DNA of 11,549 nucleotides. It comes from Bacilli bacterium. GTDB lineage: Bacteria; Bacillota_I; Bacilli_A; RFN20; CAG-288. The stretch covers positions 1 through 11,549 of the forward strand of contig CAAGIQ010000150.1 in NCBI GenBank assembly GCA_900769965.1. Reading direction: 5' to 3'. Positions within the stretch are counted from its first letter, which is position 1. The number at the start of each line of letters is the position of its first letter. A program made the position numbers and the translations under genes. The notes below the pieces were generated by a model that was not told where the DNA came from, searched no databases, and worked only from the letters and a program-made list of their open reading frames with translations. Positions 7,270 through 11,549 of this stretch are shown here, one piece after another.

Positions 7270-7911
7270 CTATAAAACTTTATTGAATAATTCTTCGACT
7301 TTTGAAGGTAGTTCTTTAAGATTGTTTATATTAGTAACTTCTTCGTCGATCTTTCCGAATCCATAGGAAGCGTGGATGAATTTAACTTTTGCTAAATCGC
7401 ATTGAATTTTATCTTTTAATGTATCTCCTATGTATATTAAATCGTCTATATTTTCTTTTTCTTTTAATATTAAAATATTTTCCCACTTATCTTTTAAAGT
7501 ATCTCCAGCACAAATATGTCCTTTAAAATACTTCTTCATGTTGCAGGCGTATAGATAGTTTTCTATATAGCCTTTGTCAGCGTTAGAAACGACGTACAAA
7601 CTGTACTTATTCGACAATTCTTGTAACACTTCTTCTTCGTTTTCGTATAGTTTTCCTGGATGGATAGCAAGATATTTAAGTTCGTAATCTAAACAGATTT
7701 TAAAATATTCCATACCTTTAGCTAAATCGACATCTTTAAAAGCTAAGGGAGCTGTTTCTTCAGGAGTTAATCCCATGTAGCTTTGCATGGTATCAAAATC
7801 GAACCTATATGGAAGATTACTTTTTTTCATCGCTTCATTCCAAGCATCTACTAGTTGAGGTAAAGCATCCCACAACGTTCCATCTAGATCGAAAAACAAG
7901 GCTTTTTTCAT
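7270..7911 (-). CDS. HAD-superfamily phosphatase, phosphoglycolate phosphatase-like
   Basis: 213 residues. Four HAD motifs are visible: motif I FDLDGTLWD (7-15) with nucleophile Asp8 and Asp10; motif II VVSNAD (107-112, Ser109); motif III basic residue near Lys142; motif IV IGDTLKDK (161-168) with Asp163 and Asp167. The helical cap between motifs I and II (about 15-80) puts it with the Gph/beta-phosphoglucomutase-like group that dephosphorylates small sugar or organic phosphates. The substrate is not identifiable. I chose the ATG at 7909-7911; a TTG two codons upstream is possible but lacks support. The Shine-Dalgarno (AAAGAGA) is weak. A second copy of GDTLKDK appears at 136-142. It is probably the first gene of an operon with the MFS transporter and GDPD. 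Confidence 0.87.
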   Translation of the reverse strand: MKKALFFDLDGTLWDALPQLVDAWNEAMKKSNLPYRFDFDTMQSYMGLTPEETAPLAFKDVDLAKGMEYFKICLDYELKYLAIHPGKLYENEEEVLQELSNKYSLYVVSNADKGYIENYLYACNMKKYFKGHICAGDTLKDKWENILILKEKENIDDLIYIGDTLKDKIQCDLAKVKFIHASYGFGKIDEEVTNINNLKELPSKVEELFNKVL

Positions 7912-7918
7912 AAACAAA

Positions 7919-7960
7919 AATCTCTTTCTTATTAACTATTTTAGCACATAGAAAGAGATT
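7919..7960 (-). terminator. Inverted repeat: probable tRNA terminator overlapping the HAD promoter
   Basis: AATCTCTTTCT (7919-7929) and AGAAAGAGATT (7950-7960) are perfect 11-bp inverted repeats with a 20-nt loop. Read on the minus strand, the second arm runs into TTTTTG, so it may terminate the tRNA-Pro transcript. The loop contains TGCTAAAAT on the minus strand (-10 hexamer at 7938-7943), an extended -10 promoter that could start transcription of the HAD operon. The same dyad could also work as an operator. The terminator reading is favoured, but the long loop lowers confidence. Confidence 0.45.
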
Positions 7961-7985
7961 ATTTGTAAATTATATGTAAATAAAA

Positions 7986-8061
7986 TGGTCGGAGCAAAGA
8001 GAATCGAACTCTTGACCTCTTGGTCCCGAACCAAGCGCACTACCAACTGTGCTATGCCCCG
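7986..8061 (-). tRNA. tRNA-Pro, anticodon CGG
   Basis: 76 nt including an encoded CCA end, on the minus strand. The full cloverleaf can be drawn: acceptor CGGGGCA/TGCTCCG (7 bp, one G-T), D stem GCAC/GTGC, anticodon stem CTTGG/CCAAG around loop TTCGGGA, and T stem AAGAG/CTCTT around TTCGATT. The anticodon CGG reads the proline codon CCG. G37 after the anticodon and the C1-G72 pair are both typical of bacterial tRNA-Pro. It lies alone between upp and the HAD operon. Confidence 0.96.
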
Positions 8062-8070
8062 TACCGTTTT

Positions 8071-8099
8071 ATCTTAATATTTTATGATGATAAAAGCAA
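8071..8099 (-). promoter_or_regulatory. Possible tRNA-Pro promoter
   Basis: On the minus strand TTGCTT (8094-8099) and TAAGAT (8071-8076) are separated by 17 bases, and the -10 lies 9 bases before the tRNA 5' end. Both hexamers match consensus only at four positions, so this is tentative. Confidence 0.35.
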
Positions 8100-8100
8100 A

Positions 8101-8127
8101 TAAAAAGAGAAGTGAATTTCACTTCTC
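8101..8127 (-). terminator. Intrinsic terminator of upp
   Basis: On the minus strand GAGAAGTGA pairs with TCACTTCTC (9 bp, 3-nt loop, 8107-8127) and is followed by TTTTTA. It lies 7 bases past the upp stop codon. Confidence 0.85.
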
Positions 8128-8134
8128 AAGAGAT

Positions 8135-8761
8135 TTACTTAGTTCCGAAGATTCTATCTCCAGCATCTCCAAGACCTGGAATGATATAACCGACATCGTT
8201 TAATTTTTCATCGACAGCAGCTAAGTAGATATGAACATCAGGATAAGCTTCTTCGACAGCTTTGATACCTTCTGGGCAACCTACTAAGCACATCAAGCGA
8301 ATGTTGTTATAACCTCTTTTTTTGACAGCAGCGATAGCAGCGATAGCACTTCCACCTGTAGCTAACATAGGATCTATAATAACAACTAGTGGATTATCGA
8401 CTTGTGGCAACTTGAAATAATATTCATGTGGTTCAAGTGTTTCTTCGTCTCTGAACATACCGATGTGACCGATTCTAGCAGTTGGAATCATTCTCTTAAC
8501 TCCATCGACCATACCGATACCAGCTCTTAAGATTGGAGCGAGGATAATCTTGTTATCTAATCTTACTTTAGGAAGGACACAACCTGTAGGAGTTTTGATC
8601 AAATCTTCCGAGTTGTGAGTGTGTAAGTCTTCGAAGACTTTAAAGGACATAAGGGAGGCAATCTCATCAAGATTTTCTCTAAATTCCTTGCTGTGAGTTG
8701 TCTCATCTCTCATGATGGTGAGTTTAACGTCAATTAGTGGGTGTTTAACTACTGTCAACAT
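8135..8761 (-). CDS. upp: Uracil phosphoribosyltransferase
   Basis: 208 residues, the usual family length. Converts uracil and PRPP to UMP in the cytoplasm, the main pyrimidine salvage step. The PRPP-binding loop VIIDPMLATGGSAIAAI (127-143) and the uracil-binding C-terminus YIIPGLGDAGDRIFGTK (192-208) are near-perfect family signatures. The RAGIGMVDG stretch (79-87) and the TGCVLPKVR stretch (59-67) are also typical. The start is supported by AAGGAG 12 bases upstream and a promoter further up. It appears to be a single-gene transcript with its own terminator, divergent from the large repeat lipoprotein gene. Confidence 0.97.
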   Translation of the reverse strand: MLTVVKHPLIDVKLTIMRDETTHSKEFRENLDEIASLMSFKVFEDLHTHNSEDLIKTPTGCVLPKVRLDNKIILAPILRAGIGMVDGVKRMIPTARIGHIGMFRDEETLEPHEYYFKLPQVDNPLVVIIDPMLATGGSAIAAIAAVKKRGYNNIRLMCLVGCPEGIKAVEEAYPDVHIYLAAVDEKLNDVGYIIPGLGDAGDRIFGTK

Positions 8762-8791
8762 TTTTTGTATTTTCTCCTTTTTCCTTTATTA

Positions 8792-8819
8792 ATTATAGCT
8801 TTTAATCGTGTGTTTTCAA
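8792..8819 (-). promoter_or_regulatory. upp promoter
   Basis: On the minus strand TTGAAA (8814-8819) and a consensus TATAAT (8792-8797) are separated by 16 bases, 30 bases before the start codon. The ribosome binding site AAGGAG is at 8774-8779. Confidence 0.7.
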
Positions 8820-8842
8820 CAATATTTTTCGTTTGAAATTAG

Positions 8843-8898
8843 AAAATGAGCAAAAACGTAAAAAAAGTACAAAAAATGATGTATACAATAAGCAAAAA
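8843..8898. promoter_or_regulatory. Phased A-tracts upstream of the repeat lipoprotein promoter
   Basis: Runs of A occur at 8843-8846, 8852-8856, 8860-8866, 8871-8876 and 8894-8898. The first four are centred about 9-10.5 bases apart and the last two helical turns further on, ending just before the -35 at 8901. In-phase A-tracts bend DNA and A-rich sequence above a -35 can act as an UP element. This fits an upstream enhancer of promoter strength, though such AT-rich DNA can form this by chance. Confidence 0.45.
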
Positions 8899-8900
8899 TA

Positions 8901-8930
8901 TTGATATGCGACTTATTTATTATTTATAAT
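8901..8930 (+). promoter_or_regulatory. Promoter of the large repeat lipoprotein gene
   Basis: TTGATA (8901-8906) and consensus TATAAT (8925-8930) are separated by 18 bases. Transcription would begin near 8937, leaving a leader of about 28 nt that contains the ribosome binding site. Confidence 0.8.
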
Positions 8931-8946
8931 AAATCGATATAAATTT

Positions 8947-8954
8947 AGGGAGGT
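8947..8954 (+). promoter_or_regulatory. Strong ribosome binding site of the repeat lipoprotein gene
   Basis: AGGGAGGT lies 10 bases before the ATG at 8965. It is one of the strongest Shine-Dalgarno sequences in the window and fixes this start for a gene that leaves the window without a stop codon. Confidence 0.8.
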
Positions 8955-8964
8955 ATACTAATTA

Positions 8965-11549
8965 ATGAAATCTAAAATTTTATCAGTTTTAAGCCTTGCC
9001 GCACTTTCGTTGGGCTTGGCTGCTTGTGGTGAAACTTCGAGTTCACAAACTCCAACTTCATCAAATCCAACTTCCGAAACTCCTTCTTCAACAACAACTA
9101 CTCCAGCTCCAGTTGTTAAATTAGGTACAGCTTTTGCTTCAGTTCACGGAAGAGGTTATGTTGGTAGAGCCGATGTCGAATTTACAGATGGAAAGATCTC
9201 TGAAATTACACTCGATGAAACTTTCTATCCAGCTACTTTTGGTAATTTAACAAAAGTTGATATCGCTACTGGTACTGAAACAGTAGATGGTGTCTATCTT
9301 AGCAAAGGAAAAGATGTTGCTGCTAAAATCGCCAAATACATCTCCATCGATGGAGTAGTATTCGAAGGTTCATTCGATCAAAAAGTCATCACTTATACAC
9401 ATGCTGAAAAGGGTGATGCTGTCTCTTACATCAACAAGAATTCCGAATGGTATTGGAACGCTGTTAGAGATGGTAAAGTCAAAGTCGTTAAAGCTGATGG
9501 TACAGCTGTTGCTGGTCAAGCTTTAAACTTAGCCTCTGGTACATTCAAGTCCGAAGGTAAATACTGGGCTCAATCAGATACTGTTAAATTAGGCTGGAAG
9601 GGCAATATGGAAAAGATTTCCGCTTTATTAACAGGTAAAACTGTTGACGAAGTCGAAGACATTTTAAATACTATCGCCAAGAACAACACTACTAAACACT
9701 GGGAAGTCGGCGGTGTTGATACCGGTGCTACATTAACCGATATCAAGGATTACATCGGCTTAGTCTTAGACGCTTCTAAGATTGCTTTCGGTGAAACTAT
9801 CGTCCGTAAAGATTCCGCTTATGGCTTAGTCCATAGACAAGGTTATCTTGGTAGAATCGATGTTGAAGTCACTAATGGCCTTATCACAAAAGCTAAAGTT
9901 GATGAAACATTCTTACCATCCACATTCGCTAAATTTGGTAAAGATGCTACAGTAAAAGGTGATGTCTTAACCACTTCTAAAGCTAAATATGCTAAATACA
10001 TCACAATCGATGGAACAACATTTGTTGGTACATTAGCTAACGATGCTGTCACATATGCTACCGCTGATGGTGTTGCTGAAAAAGCTTATGTTTCCGCTAA
10101 CGGTGCTGCTTACTGGGCTGCTATCGAAGGTGGTAAGATCGCTATTTCCGATGCTGCTGGTAAAGCTGTTGAAGGTCAAGACTACAACAAGGCTTCTGGT
10201 ACATTCAAGTCCGAGGGTAAATACTGGGCTGGCACAAACTATCCATTAGGTTGGAAGGGCAACGCTGAAAAGATGGTTTCTTACTTAATCGGTAAAGATA
10301 TCAACGCTCTTGAAGACGTTTATAAGAATGGTACATGGAGAGTTGATGGAGTTGATACTGGTGCTACATTAACAGACTTCAGAGATTACTTAGCTTTAGC
10401 TGTTGAAGCTTATCAAAGAGCTGAGAAGCACACAATTACAAAGACCGCTACCGCTTATGATGGTTTATCTAACGTTAAAGTTGTCGTTGCTAAGGGCGTC
10501 GTCTCTAAAGTTTACATCGATGAAACATTCGATATCGTTTCATTCGGTACATTATCTGCTGCTCCAGCTGGTAAAGAATCCGCTTATGAAACATTTGGAT
10601 CTAAGGTTTATGCTAAATTCTTAAATGTTGGTGGCAAAGTCTTCGTTGGTAGAGTAGCTGATGATAAACTTGTTTACGAAACATTCACATATAACACTGA
10701 TGGTACAGTTAAGTCTACAACCGATTCCGTCGCTTATATCAATAGCAACGCTGAAACATATTTCTTCGCTGCTAAAGCTCACAACATCTTCGTTTGTGAT
10801 AAAGATGGTAAAGCTATCGAAGGCGCTAAAGTCAACGATGCTTCAGGATTTGTTAAATCTGAAGGTAAATATTGGCCAATTTCCAGCTGGGCTAAATTAG
10901 GTTGGGAAGGCAACGTCGAAAAGATGGTTAACTACTTAGTTGGTAAAGACTTATCTAAGGGCGTTAGCGACATCTACACCGATGGAAAAGAATTTGTTGC
11001 TGATGGTGTTAATACCGGTGCTACAATTACTTCCTTCAAGAAATATATGGATTTAGCTACTACTGCTTTCCAAACTGCTTTAGGATTATCCTCTGTTGAA
11101 TCTGGTTCTGCCTATAGCTTAGTCCACAGAACTGGTTACCTCGGTAGAGCTGATGTTGTCGTCGAAGGTGGAAAGATTAAATCTGTCTCTCTCGATGAAA
11201 CATTCTTACCATCCACATTCGGTAAACTTACTGGTTTAGAAATCAAAACTGGTACTGAAGTTGTCGAAGTTTCTTCTACTAACGCTAATACAGGAGTCGT
11301 AACAGTTAACAAATATGCCAAGTACATTAAGGTTGCTGGTGTCTTATTCACAGGTGCTTCAGTTGATGGAAAGATTTCCTATACTACTGGAACAGGTGAT
11401 GCTGTCAAGACTGAAAAAGAATGTGTTTCAGCTCTTGGTGGTAAATACTGGAATGCTGTTAAAGCTAAAGATATCGCTGTTACCAACGCTGAAGGAACCG
11501 CTATTGAAGGTCAAACCTACAATACCGCTTCTGGTTACTTCAAGACTGA
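8965..11549 (+). CDS. Large repeat lipoprotein with FMN-binding-like domains (3' end outside window)
   Basis: 861 codons are open to the window edge with no stop, so the gene is partial at its 3' end. The protein begins with a lipoprotein signal peptide ending LGLAAC (Cys21), then a Ser/Thr/Pro-rich linker (24-50). Four repeats of about 205-230 residues follow. Each shows DGKI-like then DETF (84-87, 313-316, 519-522, 744-747), KY(I/A)-type strands before an FxG, a SGxxKSEGKYW block (Trp201, 421, 637), LGWxGNxEK, and a (D/N)TGAT(L/I)T motif followed by a helix (253-256, 465-468, 684-687). The opening and closing segments resemble the FMN-binding domain of NqrC and Listeria PplA, in which ApbE attaches FMN to the last Thr of [S/T]GAT. 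Here the motif lacks the usual Asp spacing, and about 130 residues lie between the two halves. Flavinylation and electron transfer are inferred; a different binding role is possible. Confidence 0.75.
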   Translation, partial: MKSKILSVLSLAALSLGLAACGETSSSQTPTSSNPTSETPSSTTTTPAPVVKLGTAFASVHGRGYVGRADVEFTDGKISEITLDETFYPATFGNLTKVDIATGTETVDGVYLSKGKDVAAKIAKYISIDGVVFEGSFDQKVITYTHAEKGDAVSYINKNSEWYWNAVRDGKVKVVKADGTAVAGQALNLASGTFKSEGKYWAQSDTVKLGWKGNMEKISALLTGKTVDEVEDILNTIAKNNTTKHWEVGGVDTGATLTDIKDYIGLVLDASKIAFGETIVRKDSAYGLVHRQGYLGRIDVEVTNGLITKAKVDETFLPSTFAKFGKDATVKGDVLTTSKAKYAKYITIDGTTFVGTLANDAVTYATADGVAEKAYVSANGAAYWAAIEGGKIAISDAAGKAVEGQDYNKASGTFKSEGKYWAGTNYPLGWKGNAEKMVSYLIGKDINALEDVYKNGTWRVDGVDTGATLTDFRDYLALAVEAYQRAEKHTITKTATAYDGLSNVKVVVAKGVVSKVYIDETFDIVSFGTLSAAPAGKESAYETFGSKVYAKFLNVGGKVFVGRVADDKLVYETFTYNTDGTVKSTTDSVAYINSNAETYFFAAKAHNIFVCDKDGKAIEGAKVNDASGFVKSEGKYWPISSWAKLGWEGNVEKMVNYLVGKDLSKGVSDIYTDGKEFVADGVNTGATITSFKKYMDLATTAFQTALGLSSVESGSAYSLVHRTGYLGRADVVVEGGKIKSVSLDETFLPSTFGKLTGLEIKTGTEVVEVSSTNANTGVVTVNKYAKYIKVAGVLFTGASVDGKISYTTGTGDAVKTEKECVSALGGKYWNAVKAKDIAVTNAEGTAIEGQTYNTASGYFKT
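9130..9786 (+). repeat. Lipoprotein repeat unit 1 (residues about 56-274)
   Basis: Complete unit. Opens with VHGRGYVGRADVEFTDGKI (60-78), has DETFYPATF (84-92), KYISIDGVVFEG (124-135), SGTFKSEGKYW (191-201), LGWKGNMEK (209-217), and closes with VDTGATLTD (251-259). Confidence 0.8.
9814..10428 (+). repeat. Lipoprotein repeat unit 2 (residues about 284-488)
   Basis: Complete unit. Opens with LVHRQGYLGRIDVEV (288-302), has DETFLPSTF (313-321), KYITIDGTTFVG (344-355), SGTFKSEGKYW (411-421), LGWKGNAEKM (428-437), and closes with VDTGATLTD (463-471). It shares near-identical DNA with unit 1 at the KSEGKYW block and with unit 4 at the DETFLPSTF block. Confidence 0.8.
10444..11088 (+). repeat. Lipoprotein repeat unit 3, divergent (residues about 494-708)
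   Basis: The opening motif HRxGYLGR is replaced by AYDGLSNVKVVV (497-508), and DETF is followed by DIVSF (523-527) in place of LPSTF. The second half is conserved: KSEGKYW (631-637), LGWEGNVEKM (645-654) and VNTGATITS (682-690). Confidence 0.75.
11107..11549 (+). repeat. Lipoprotein repeat unit 4, cut by window edge (residues from about 713)
   Basis: Opens with LVHRTGYLGRADVVV (719-733), has DETFLPSTF (744-752), KYAKYIKVAGVLFTG (783-797) and SGYFKT (856-861), at which point the window ends in the middle of the KSEGKYW block. Its TGAT motif would lie about 60 residues beyond the edge. Confidence 0.75.

Noticed and set aside
9843..11351. Short open frames in other frames and on the minus strand within the repeat lipoprotein gene
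   Set aside because: Their sequences recur with the repeat units and are by-products of the repeated, biased codons of the true frame.
8965..11549. Apparent TGA stop at the very last three bases of the window
   Set aside because: TGA at 11547-11549 is out of frame with the ATG at 8965. The in-frame codon is GA plus a base beyond the edge, expected to be Glu from the KSEGKYW block.
1..11549. CRISPR array, insertion sequence or prophage
   Set aside because: No regularly spaced direct repeats, transposase, integrase or phage structural gene was seen.

Overview
The window comes from an AT-rich, low-GC Gram-positive-type bacterium, most likely Bacillota/Mycoplasmatota (a gut Bacilli lineage near Erysipelotrichales, RF39 or the acholeplasmas). 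Supporting evidence: strong AGGAGG-type ribosome binding sites, sigma-A style TTGACA/TATAAT promoters, two lipoproteins with Gram-positive-style signal peptides, and the families present. TGG encodes Trp and TGA is used as a stop, so this is the standard code and not the mycoplasma code. The taxonomic placement is inference.

Layout. 1-222: non-coding, with a 26-bp perfect palindrome inside a three-stem fold and a 16-bp AT palindrome before the next gene. 223-1146 (+): AraC-family regulator. Its stop codon directly abuts the stop of a convergent minus-strand operon (3691 to 1147): a DUF4097-like lipoprotein, a formate/nitrite transporter family channel and a DUF362 protein with two 4Fe-4S clusters, joined by 4-nt overlaps. 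3692-3781: a compact divergent promoter region built on an inverted repeat. 3782-5011 (+): an aspartate-aminotransferase-like enzyme, ending at a bidirectional terminator shared with the next minus-strand operon. That operon (7911 to 5048) encodes a HAD phosphatase, an MFS/GPH-type sugar transporter and a glycerophosphodiester phosphodiesterase. Next on the minus strand come tRNA-Pro(CGG) and upp (uracil phosphoribosyltransferase), each with its own control signals.

The most unusual item is the last one. From 8965 to the window end runs a lipoprotein gene of at least 861 codons, read through with no stop and cut by the window edge. After a lipobox and a Ser/Thr/Pro linker it carries four repeats of roughly 205-230 residues. 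Each complete repeat opens with a segment like the FMN-binding domain (DGKI...DETF) and closes with a (D/N)TGAT(L/I)T motif, close to the [S/T]GAT motif that ApbE transferases flavinylate in NqrC- and PplA-type proteins. I infer a surface-anchored, possibly multi-flavinylated electron-carrier protein with an unusually long repeat. Its promoter, phased A-tracts, strong ribosome binding site and biased codons all suggest high expression.

How the genes might work together: the minus-strand operon pairs a small-anion channel with a cytoplasmic Fe-S protein, and the HAD-MFS-GDPD operon looks like sugar or glycerophosphodiester uptake and breakdown. Links between these operons and the repeat lipoprotein are not shown by the sequence.
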